Below, in pieces: positions 1 through 5,016 of a stretch of DNA of 6,254 nucleotides. Under the pieces are notes generated by a model that did no database searches, was not told the DNA's origin, and saw only the letters and a list, made by a program, of their open reading frames with translations. The stretch is from Streptomycetales bacterium (lineage in GTDB: Bacteria > Actinomycetota > Actinomycetes > Prado026). The position numbers were made by a program, and so were the translations under genes. Position 1 is the stretch's first letter. The number at the start of each line of letters is the position of its first letter. The stretch spans positions 1 through 6,254 of the forward strand of contig JANYIP010000176.1 of NCBI GenBank assembly GCA_025361995.1, in the 5' to 3' direction.

Positions 1-665
1 AGTCGCTGATCTACGTCGAGGACCAGTACCTGTGGTCGACCGACGTCGCGCGCGTGTTCGCGCAGGCCTTGACCCGAGAGCCCGGGCTGCGCCTGATCGC
101 CGTCATCCCGCGCTTCCCTGACCAGGACGGACGCACCGCTCTGCCCCCGAACCTGCTCGGCCGGGAGCCCGTCCTGCGCATGCTCCGCGCGGCGGGCGGG
201 GATCGGTTCGCGGTGTACAGCCCGGAGAACCAGGTCGGCACGCCGGTCTACGTCCATGCCAAGGCCTGCGTCGTCGACGACACGTGGGCGTGCGTCGGCT
301 CGGACAACGCAAACCGGCGGTCGTGGACCCACGACAGCGAGCTGAGCTGTGCCGTGCTCGACGAGTCCGGCGAGTGGCCGCGTCAGCTGCGGCTCGAGCT
401 GGCCACCGAGCACCTCGGCCGAGAGCTGACCGCGGAGGAGGCCGGCGACCCGGTGCGTACGTTCGAGGCGTTCGGGCGGTCCGCCACTGCGCTCGAGGCC
501 TGGCACCAGGCCGGCCGGAGCGGTCCGCGCCCTCCTGGTCAGCTGCGTCCGTACACCCAGCCGGCCCTGTCCTGGCTGACGCGCTGCTGGTCGACCCCGC
601 TCTACCGCTTGCTCTACGACCCGGACGGGCGCGGCAGGCGGATGCGACACCACCACGCGTTCTAG
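1..665 (+). CDS. Phospholipase D-superfamily protein (cardiolipin synthase-like), 3' part only
   Basis: The reading frame is open from base 3 at the window edge, so the true start lies outside; the GTG at 54 is internal. The visible part encodes about 220 residues. It begins with IYVEDQYLW, a segment typical of PLD-like enzymes, and carries a complete second HKD motif at bases 255-317: His85, Lys87 and Asp92 of the visible part, then GSDNAN and RRSWTHDSEL. The first HKD motif should lie upstream. This superfamily cleaves or transfers phosphodiester bonds through a phospho-histidine intermediate, and members include phospholipases D and cardiolipin synthases. The C-terminus is a basic, proline-rich tail ending in MRHHHAF. 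No membrane helix is seen in this part, so the protein may be soluble or exported. Family assignment is strong; substrate is unknown. Confidence 0.9.
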   Translation, partial: SLIYVEDQYLWSTDVARVFAQALTREPGLRLIAVIPRFPDQDGRTALPPNLLGREPVLRMLRAAGGDRFAVYSPENQVGTPVYVHAKACVVDDTWACVGSDNANRRSWTHDSELSCAVLDESGEWPRQLRLELATEHLGRELTAEEAGDPVRTFEAFGRSATALEAWHQAGRSGPRPPGQLRPYTQPALSWLTRCWSTPLYRLLYDPDGRGRRMRHHHAF

Positions 666-726
666 TCTGCGAGCGCAGCACGTACGGACTTCGCCTGGGG
701 GCGGGCGCCTACCGAAAGGGTGTGCC

Positions 727-1038
727 ATGTCTGTTGCTAGAGGTCTGTGGGCGTCGGTCCAGGGCGACCCGGTCTTCATGCGCCGGGTCAACGGCTGGCT
801 GACGATCTTCTGGATCGGGATGATCCCGGTCTCGCTCGTCACCCACTGGGTGTCCAGCGTCGTCTACGTGTCCGCGCTCAGCTTGTGGGCGTTGGTCTCG
901 GGTCACTGGTCCGCGTGGCAGGCCGCTCGCGTCGAGGTCAACCAGGAAGCCGAGGCCAAGAGGCGCGAGGCGGAGGATGTGGCTGGCGAGGTCGTCGAGC
1001 GACTGGTTGCGGAAACCAGTGTGGAGCCCTCCACCTGA
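727..1038 (+). CDS. Small two-helix membrane protein with charged C-terminal helix
   Basis: This gene encodes 103 residues. The ATG at 727 follows a purine-rich GAAAGGG eight bases upstream, which supports this start. Two hydrophobic stretches at about residues 22-40 and 43-60 should form a helical hairpin in the membrane. They are joined by a short turn (THWVSS) and followed by WALVSGHWSAWQAARVEV. Residues 68-95 are rich in Glu, Lys, Arg and Ala and probably form an amphipathic or coiled-coil helix in the cytoplasm. I recall similar short proteins in other actinobacteria, always uncharacterised. No enzyme motif is visible. It lies 61 bases after the PLD-like gene and 67 before the hemerythrin gene. 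The SigB-like promoter follows its stop codon, so it is probably not in the same primary unit as the hemerythrin gene. Function is unknown. Confidence 0.8.
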   Translation: MSVARGLWASVQGDPVFMRRVNGWLTIFWIGMIPVSLVTHWVSSVVYVSALSLWALVSGHWSAWQAARVEVNQEAEAKRREAEDVAGEVVERLVAETSVEPST

Positions 1039-1041
1039 GGT

Positions 1042-1066
1042 GTTTGGCGACCGTCGTGGTGGGTAC
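1042..1066 (+). promoter_or_regulatory. Candidate SigB/SigF/SigH-type stress promoter
   Basis: GTTT at 1042-1045 is followed, after exactly 15 bases, by GGGTAC at 1061-1066. This fits the known consensus of actinobacterial general-stress and sporulation sigma factors (GTTT or GNNT, 14-17 bases, GGGTA followed by C or T). It lies in the gap right after the stop codon of the small membrane protein. It would start transcription near 1073, about 23 bases before the GGAGG of the hemerythrin gene. The match and position are seen directly; promoter activity is inferred. Confidence 0.6.
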
Positions 1067-1105
1067 GACACCTTCAACAGTCGTTGCGTACCAACAGGAG
1101 GAGAC

Positions 1106-1603
1106 ATGTCCAGCGACGCGATTGTCGTGCTCAAGGAAGATCACAAGAAGGTCAGGCGACTGTTCCGGGAGTTCGAGCGGGCCGGCCAGGCCACTCAGCG
1201 TAAGCGCGAGCTGGTGGGCGAGATCATCGCCGAACTGACGGTGCACACGTACCTCGAGAACGAGATCATGTACCCGCTCGTCCGGCAGTTTCTCCCCGAT
1301 CTCGAGGACGACGTTCTCGAGTCGTACGAGGAGCATCACGTCGTTGACGTGCTCGCGTTGGAGCTCCTGGAGCTTGACCCGAGCAACGAGCACTTCGACG
1401 CCAAGACGACGGTGCTGATCGAGAACGTGCGCCATCACGTCGAGGAGGAAGAGACGGACTGGTTTCCCAAGGTCCGGGCCGGCATGAGCCGCAAGGACTT
1501 GCTCGACATCGGCGCGCAGATCGAGCTGATGCGACCGTCCGCCCCCCGCGACCCGCGTGACCCGAAGGCCAAGGCGTCCGCGCTCAAGGCGATCACCGCC
1601 TAG
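1106..1603 (+). CDS. Hemerythrin HHE cation-binding domain protein
   Basis: The gene encodes 165 residues. The ATG at 1106 has an excellent AGGAGG at 1096-1102, so the longer open frame from 977 is not the start. The HHE domain spans about residues 5-125. Its likely di-iron ligands are His13 (EDHKKV), His47 and Glu51 (HTYLENE), His77 or His78 (YEEHH), and His111 and Glu115 (RHHVEEEE). Each half of the domain is an HxxxE helix, as expected for a four-helix bundle. The tail (about 135-165) is basic and proline-rich (PRDPRDPKAKASALK) and likely disordered. HHE proteins bind O2, NO or peroxide through iron and act in redox or nitrosative stress, or as iron stores; which applies here cannot be read from sequence. 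No signal peptide is present, so it is cytoplasmic. The gene following 36 bases later is probably co-transcribed. Confidence 0.93.
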   Translation: MSSDAIVVLKEDHKKVRRLFREFERAGQATQRKRELVGEIIAELTVHTYLENEIMYPLVRQFLPDLEDDVLESYEEHHVVDVLALELLELDPSNEHFDAKTTVLIENVRHHVEEEETDWFPKVRAGMSRKDLLDIGAQIELMRPSAPRDPRDPKAKASALKAITA

Positions 1604-1639
1604 CTGTCCCTCTACACACCACCATCGAGAGGAACCACC

Positions 1640-1918
1640 GTGAAGTACATCTGGGCAGGACTGGGTCTAGCCGCCGGCTACGTCCTGGGTACGCGGGCCG
1701 GTCGCGAGCAGTTCAACCGCATCGCGCGCTGGACGAAGGGCGCCTCAAAGGATGTCGGTCTGTCGGCTGCCGCCGTGCAGATCGCCGATTCCGCGCGCTC
1801 TGCGGGAGGGACGCTGCACGATGTGGCGACCACCAAGTCGAAGTCGGTGCTCAGCGACGTCGCCGACGCGGTCACCGACCGCATCGACGCCGCATCGGAC
1901 TCGGTCGCCAGCGGCTGA
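1640..1918 (+). CDS. YtxH-like small membrane-associated protein
   Basis: The gene encodes 92 residues. The start is GTG at 1640, preceded by GAGAGGA; no in-frame ATG fits better. The N-terminus (residues 2-17) is a short hydrophobic, Gly/Ala-rich segment running into GYVLGTRAGREQFNRI. That motif is shared by many small YtxH-like or uncharacterised actinobacterial proteins with one membrane segment. The rest is Ala/Ser/Asp-rich and likely helical, with a repeating DVA/DAV pattern near the end (SDVADAVTDRIDAASDSVASG). Such proteins are often linked with general stress responses in Gram-positive bacteria, which would fit the hemerythrin gene 36 bases upstream and the stress-type promoter before it. 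A hairpin spans its stop codon. Molecular function is unknown. Confidence 0.8.
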   Translation: MKYIWAGLGLAAGYVLGTRAGREQFNRIARWTKGASKDVGLSAAAVQIADSARSAGGTLHDVATTKSKSVLSDVADAVTDRIDAASDSVASG

Positions 1919-1932
1919 TCGGGAGCGCTGGC
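1907..1932 (+). terminator. Hairpin over the stop codon, weak terminator candidate
   Basis: GCCAGCG at 1907-1913 pairs perfectly with CGCTGGC at 1926-1932 around a 12-base loop that holds the TGA of the YtxH-like gene. There is no T-run, as is common in high-GC actinobacteria, and the loop is large. It could end the hemerythrin/YtxH unit, but chance is possible. Confidence 0.35.
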
Positions 1933-1960
1933 TGCACGATTCGCCACGCGGCCGCCTCAC

Positions 1961-2376
1961 ATGACCCGACATGGCGCCCTCCCCGGTCTTTGGGGCGGCC
2001 GAATCGTCGTGACGCAGTCCATGCTCGCCGTTCTTGACGCCGACGAGCGACGCGTCCTGCTGGCGCATGAAGCCTCGCAGCTGCGCCATCGCCACCACCT
2101 GTATGTCGCCCTGACCGAGCTGGCGGCAGCAGGCAATCCGCTCCTTCGAGGGGCCCCGACTCTTCTTCGCCAAACCGTGGAGCGCTGGGCCGACGAAGAT
2201 GCGGCGGCGTGACCGGGGACAGGGCGCTGGTGGCTCGCGCGGTCGCCCGCGCCAGCCTGGCCCCAAGCCGCCCCCTATGCGCCGGACGGACACCCGTGTT
2301 GGCCATGGCGGGAAGCACTGCCGCCGCTCGAACGACTGCACTCCTGCGTCCGGCACCCCGCCCGTCCTCCAAGTGA
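1961..2376 (+). pseudogene. Remnant of an M56-type (BlaR1/HtpX-like) membrane metallopeptidase
   Basis: The first frame (1961-2212) reads LPGLWGGRIVVTQSML, then LDADERRVLLAHEASQ, LRHRHHLYVALTELAAAGNP and ERWADEDAAA. These are the characteristic blocks of actinobacterial M56 peptidases: substrate strand, zinc helix, and the third-ligand Glu in ERWADE. Three lesions are visible. The N-terminal membrane helices are missing, and the same frame carries the TGA of the previous gene at 1916-1918. The catalytic motif is HEASQ instead of HExxH, so the second zinc ligand is Gln. The frame stops at 2210-2212, but homologous-looking sequence continues one frame over from 2209 (DRALVARAVARASLA, later ALLRPAPRP) to a TGA at 2374-2376. 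This fits loss of one G after a GCG repeat. No good ribosome binding site precedes 1961. Intact relatives usually sit beside a BlaI-type repressor gene; none is visible here. Confidence 0.8.
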
Positions 2377-2658
2377 GCCACGTTACCGAGCATCGCTATG
2401 AAGACGCCCACGCCGCCTTCGTTGGGCGCTGACTCCCATGCTCGCCTAGACACCAAAGCGAGCCTGACCGACCACTGAACCACCTTCCAGTGACCTTCGG
2501 CTGAGCCGCGCACCGACACGCGATCTGCGGACTGGACAGTCGTCGATGCCAGCGAGCATCGGGCGAAGTCTCGGGACTGTTGACCCATCCGGGTGAAGGT
2601 CGGTTCCGAAGCACCCCTGAGAGCTGCCTGGAGCCCCGGGCGCTGAGCTGGAGGTGCC
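2377..2658. other. Gap of about 280 bases with no recognisable gene
   Basis: Between the peptidase remnant and the next gene I see no convincing reading frame on either strand. The open frames here have no ribosome binding site and unnatural composition. A 6-base perfect inverted repeat, CGATGC/GCATCG, lies at 2544-2561 with a 6-base loop. A TTGACC at 2580-2585 has no acceptable -10 partner at normal spacing. The promoter of the downstream membrane gene should be here but cannot be pinpointed. The stretch may be further decayed remains of the peptidase locus. Confidence 0.5.
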
Positions 2659-3108
2659 GTGAGAGTGGAAGCCACTACATCCGCCGTCTTGGATCTCCAG
2701 CAGGCTCGCCCACGGGAGTCCACCGGTCGAGCGTGGAGACTTGCGCGCTACGGCACGGCTGCCGCCCTGGCGGTCACTTCGCTTGCTCACATTCAGGTTG
2801 CCGTCGAGCACTTGAACGAGGTGCCCTACCTGGGTGTCGCGTTCTACGCGTTCGTGATCGTCACTGCGGCCGGTGCCGGGTCCCTGCTCGTCGAAAACCG
2901 CGCGTTCGTCTGGCGGTCCATGGCGGTGGTGAACTTTGCGGCCATCGTGGTCTTCGTGGTCAGCCGCATCTTCGGGCTGCCAGGCGCGACGGACGACAAA
3001 GGGGACTGGGCAAACTCAACGGCGATCACGTGCCTGGTAGCCCAGGGCGTCGTCGTCACCGTCGCGTACGCCGTCCTGCGGCACCGGTCCCGAGTACGCG
3101 ACCTCTAG
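2659..3108 (+). CDS. Four-helix integral membrane protein of unknown function
   Basis: The gene encodes 149 residues from GTG 2659; GGAGG at 2650-2654 is close (4 bases). The GTG at 2665, two codons later and 10 bases from the site, is an equally possible start. Residues 1-28 are a polar cytoplasmic leader. Hydrophobic segments at about 30-47, 57-77, 85-103 and 120-141 form four helices. A conserved-looking stretch (VVSRIFGLPGATDDKGDWA) follows helix 3, and helices 1 and 2 are linked by an extracytoplasmic HIQVAVEHLNEVPYLG segment. From memory, actinobacteria have many uncharacterised four-helix proteins with this H...EH...GLPxG layout. Loop residues His44, His51, Glu50 and Glu54 could bind a metal, but that is speculation. 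The gene is followed by a strong hairpin and then, 62 bases on, by the secreted four-cysteine protein gene. Confidence 0.82.
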   Translation: MRVEATTSAVLDLQQARPRESTGRAWRLARYGTAAALAVTSLAHIQVAVEHLNEVPYLGVAFYAFVIVTAAGAGSLLVENRAFVWRSMAVVNFAAIVVFVVSRIFGLPGATDDKGDWANSTAITCLVAQGVVVTVAYAVLRHRSRVRDL

Positions 3109-3116
3109 CGCACCAC

Positions 3117-3141
3117 CCGTGCGGCCATCCTGGCCGTGCGG
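3117..3141 (+). terminator. GC-rich hairpin, terminator or attenuator
   Basis: Nine bases after the stop of the four-helix membrane gene, CCGTGCGGCCA at 3117-3127 pairs with TGGCCGTGCGG at 3131-3141 over a 3-base loop. That makes 11 pairs, two of them G-T. No T-run follows. It ends 15 bases before the AAGGAG of the next gene. It may therefore stop transcription between the two genes, or reduce read-through into the secreted-protein gene. Confidence 0.55.
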
Positions 3142-3170
3142 TGATTCCCCAGCAAGAAGGAGATCGGTTC

Positions 3171-3851
3171 ATGACTGTCCAAAACAAGCGGCGCACGCTT
3201 GCTGCGCTGGCGGTTCCGTTTGCAGCGGTCGCCCTGGTGGTTGGTGGCCTCAGCACTGCGCAGGCGACGTCCAAGCACGACGTGATGAGCATGGGGCAGA
3301 ACCAGTTCGGCAAGACCGACGGCAACTTCGCGGGTTCGGGATCGAGTTTCACCTACACCAAGGGCTACTTCTGCGACACGTCAGTTGAGGCGGACTCCTC
3401 CACTGGGTGCGAGGTCGGCGCCCCGTGGAAGAAGGCCCCGTCCGCGCAGCACGACCCGCTGTACATCACGGTGCCGCTCGGTTTCACCGTGCCGGCCATG
3501 AAGATGGAGTGCCCGGACAAGCTGGTCTGCGTCGACCACCCGGCCACCATGGACCTCAGTCGTCTGGCGGCCACCCTGGCGCCGATCTTCGGCACCACAC
3601 CGGCCAAGCTTGCCCCAGCACTGAAGAACTACGCCACCCCCGGTCACAACCACTATGTGGCCGATCTGAACAACACCAAGCCGGAGTGGTGGGACGTGTA
3701 CGTCGTCGGCGTCACCGACCCGGCCACCTGGTACAAGATCCAGAACCACAACAGCTATGACTACATTGCTGGCCTGGTCAAGGCGGGGAACCCGAACGTC
3801 ACCGCGCCGATCCCGACCAACTTGTTCCTGTACTTCGCTGCCAGCAAGTAG
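3171..3851 (+). CDS. Secreted four-cysteine protein of an uncharacterised family
   Basis: The gene encodes 226 residues. The ATG at 3171 has AAGGAG at 3157-3162 with an 8-base spacer and is followed by a typical Sec signal peptide. That peptide has basic residues (NKRR), a hydrophobic core at about 11-27 and a cleavage site AQA|TSKH after residue 32. The mature part has exactly four cysteines (68, 80, 114, 120), likely two disulfides: GYFCDTSV and STGCEVGA, then KMECPDKLVCVDHPATMDLSR. Other marked segments are DPLYITVPLGF, PGHNHYVADL, KPEWWDVYVVGV and the C-terminal PTNLFLYFAASK. I recall this arrangement from an uncharacterised family of exported bacterial proteins. His123, His159 and His161 could form a metal or catalytic site, but no known enzyme motif is present. 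The longer open frame from 2580 overlaps the membrane gene and is rejected. A double hairpin follows the stop. Confidence 0.85.
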   Translation: MTVQNKRRTLAALAVPFAAVALVVGGLSTAQATSKHDVMSMGQNQFGKTDGNFAGSGSSFTYTKGYFCDTSVEADSSTGCEVGAPWKKAPSAQHDPLYITVPLGFTVPAMKMECPDKLVCVDHPATMDLSRLAATLAPIFGTTPAKLAPALKNYATPGHNHYVADLNNTKPEWWDVYVVGVTDPATWYKIQNHNSYDYIAGLVKAGNPNVTAPIPTNLFLYFAASK

Positions 3852-3853
3852 TT

Positions 3854-3914
3854 CCTGAGAAGTCGCCTTCGGGTGGTTTCAGGGGTGGGGCAACCAGTCG
3901 GTTGCCCCACCCTT
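3854..3914 (+). terminator. Tandem double hairpin, strong intrinsic terminator
   Basis: Two hairpins lie back to back, starting two bases after the TAG of the secreted-protein gene. The first (3854-3883) pairs CCTGAGA with TTTCAGG and has an inner stem capped by the very stable C(TTCG)G tetraloop at 3867-3872. The second is a perfect 13-pair stem, GGGTGGGGCAACC (3883-3895) with GGTTGCCCCACCC (3900-3912), over a 4-base AGTC loop, extended by a G-T and an A-T pair. No T-run follows, as is usual in actinobacteria. It should separate the secreted-protein gene from the next gene. Confidence 0.85.
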
Positions 3915-3957
3915 GCCACTCCCTGCAGTGATCTCACCAGCGGACGGAGGAAGGATC

Positions 3958-4794
3958 ATGAAGTTCGGGCCAGGCGGGCGTTGGACGCGCACATTGACCC
4001 TCGGCGTCCTGATCCTGACATCCGCGGCAGCCGCCAGAACCGTCCTGCAGACCGTCCGTATGAGTCCTCCTGCTGGTGCGGGCTACATCCAGCAGGCAGA
4101 GGAGTGGCTCGGGTCGAACGTACAGCCGGGTTCGCGTCTGATCACCGATGCGCACGTCCGGGCAGATCTCATCCACTCGCAGTGGCCGGCGACCAGGCTC
4201 GCCACGCCAAGCTCACCGCCCTCGTCGTGGCGAACCTATGACTTCATGGTGGTAACCCCTGCGTTGCGTGCCGCTCCGTCCCTGCTGGCCACCGCAGCAA
4301 TGGGCAGCACGACCACAATCGCGTCCTTCGGCCCCGCAGGCCTGCGCACCGACATCGTGCGAGTCGACGTATTCGGGATCGACGCCGCACAGGCGCTCGA
4401 CGCCGCACAGGCCAAGCAGAGCACACAGGACGGAACCGCACTTGCCACCAACCCGCGGATCCATCTCGAGGCACAGGCGGCGATCCAGCTCTCGGAGGGT
4501 GTCGTGGATACGCGGGTCATCGCGATTCTGGTGGCTCTGAGCGCCCAGCACCCACTAGGTGTGCTGCGATTCAGCGACGCAGCGAACTCCGGCACTGTCC
4601 GTGGCCCCCTTCACGCGGTGATACTCGACACGATCGACGGCGTGCCCGTCACACAGAGTGGGACGCAGACGACAGACGTCAGCACCTGGTTCGCAGCACA
4701 GAATCCGCCCTACCGCTGCGCAACCCTCGGCGTTGACGGAGATGGCAATCTTCTGGTTGCTCTGCCCTACGTAGGGCTGTCCCAGCATCTGTGA
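3958..4794 (+). CDS. Membrane-anchored orphan C-terminal domain of a GT-C-type glycosyltransferase
   Basis: The gene encodes 278 residues. The ATG at 3958 has GGAGG at 3946-3950 with a 7-base spacer, so the extension to 3913 is not used. Residues 1-10 are basic and 11-33 hydrophobic: an N-terminal membrane anchor or uncleaved signal with the rest outside. Residues 43-138 (YIQQAEEWLGSNVQPGSRL, TYDFMVVTPALR, TTIASFG) resemble the soluble tail that follows the membrane helices of actinobacterial GT-C glycosyltransferases (PMT/GT39-like). Residues 165-278 (NPRIHLE, VVDTRVIAILVALSAQHPL, WFAAQNPPYRCATLGVDGDG) resemble a second domain often attached to that tail. The catalytic membrane part with its DD/DE motif is absent, so it is probably not a transferase itself. 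It could be an accessory surface protein or a gene derived from such an enzyme. A short tandem repeat lies near residues 141-152. This is recognition from memory, without alignment. Confidence 0.78.
   Translation: MKFGPGGRWTRTLTLGVLILTSAAAARTVLQTVRMSPPAGAGYIQQAEEWLGSNVQPGSRLITDAHVRADLIHSQWPATRLATPSSPPSSWRTYDFMVVTPALRAAPSLLATAAMGSTTTIASFGPAGLRTDIVRVDVFGIDAAQALDAAQAKQSTQDGTALATNPRIHLEAQAAIQLSEGVVDTRVIAILVALSAQHPLGVLRFSDAANSGTVRGPLHAVILDTIDGVPVTQSGTQTTDVSTWFAAQNPPYRCATLGVDGDGNLLVALPYVGLSQHL
4379..4412 (+). repeat. In-frame tandem repeat, 18-base period
   Basis: TCGACGCCGCACAGGC occurs at 4379-4394 and again at 4397-4412, so two identical 16-base units repeat with a period of 18. It lies inside the gene at 3958-4794 and encodes IDAAQA LDAAQA, at the junction between the two domain-like halves. 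It is a likely slippage product that lengthens a linker in frame. Confidence 0.8.
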
Positions 4795-4840
4795 ACCATG
4801 CTGGGCCAGCGGCTGGCCCCTGACGATGCGGTCGGGGGCT
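4781..4840 (+). terminator. Chain of three overlapping hairpins at the gene end
   Basis: Hairpin A pairs CCCAGCAT (4781-4788) with ATGCTGGG (4798-4805) around the TGA at 4792-4794. Hairpin B pairs GGGCCAG (4803-4809) with CTGGCCC (4813-4819). Hairpin C pairs GGCCCCTGAC (4815-4824) with GTCGGGGGCT (4831-4840), including two G-T pairs. A and B share 4803-4805; B and C share 4815-4819. So A plus C can coexist, while B excludes both. It most likely terminates transcription; the exclusive layout also resembles a structural switch. Confidence 0.6.
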
Positions 4841-4861
4841 GGTGACCAAGGACGCCGGTCA

Positions 4862-4878
4862 CCGCCGCTAGCCGGCGG
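4862..4878 (+). other. Short GC-rich hairpin in the leader of the LamG gene
   Basis: CCGCCG (4862-4867) pairs with CGGCGG (4873-4878) over a 5-base CTAGC loop. It lies in the 222-base gap between the two genes, about 140 bases before the ATG at 5017. Function is unknown; it may be a further terminator element. Elsewhere in this gap, CCGAA (4930-4934) and TTCGG (4945-4949) form a weaker stem, and CCATTC occurs twice (4942-4947 and 4951-4956). I could not identify a promoter. Confidence 0.3.
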
Positions 4879-5016
4879 GGTCTCGAGTTCTCTGGGCAGT
4901 CACACGAGCCTGGTCGGGCGAGCCACCGCCCGAAGTTTGGTCCATTCGGCCCATTCCCGTCGGTCGCGATGCTTGCGAGCGTGAGCCTCCGGCGTCAACG
5001 CAGGGAAGGGGGCGTC

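Noticed and set aside
103..681. 192-residue open frame on the minus strand
   Set aside because: It is a shadow of the PLD-like gene, whose HKD motif proves the coding frame. The product is a low-complexity Arg/Ala/Gly sequence.
1059..1095. Stem of GTGGGTACG with CGTACCAAC just before the hemerythrin ribosome binding site
   Set aside because: It looked like a leader switch, but the left arm overlaps the -10 element of the proposed promoter and would not be in that RNA. The stem also has a mismatch.
2199..2432. 77-residue + strand frame after the peptidase fragment
   Set aside because: The sequence is Arg/Pro/Gly-rich without motifs. The peptidase homology continues in a different frame, from 2209.
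2580..2608. TTGACC as a -35 element for the four-helix membrane gene
   Set aside because: No TANNNT-like or GGGTA-like -10 is found at 15-19 bases.
1872..2723. 283-residue open frame on the minus strand
   Set aside because: It spans the peptidase remnant, gap and start of the membrane gene antisense. The Arg/Ala-rich sequence has no recognisable motif, and the + strand carries true homology.
2580..3170. Upstream extension of the secreted-protein frame to 2580
   Set aside because: It would overlap the whole four-helix membrane gene and bury the signal peptide. The ATG at 3171 has a perfect ribosome binding site.
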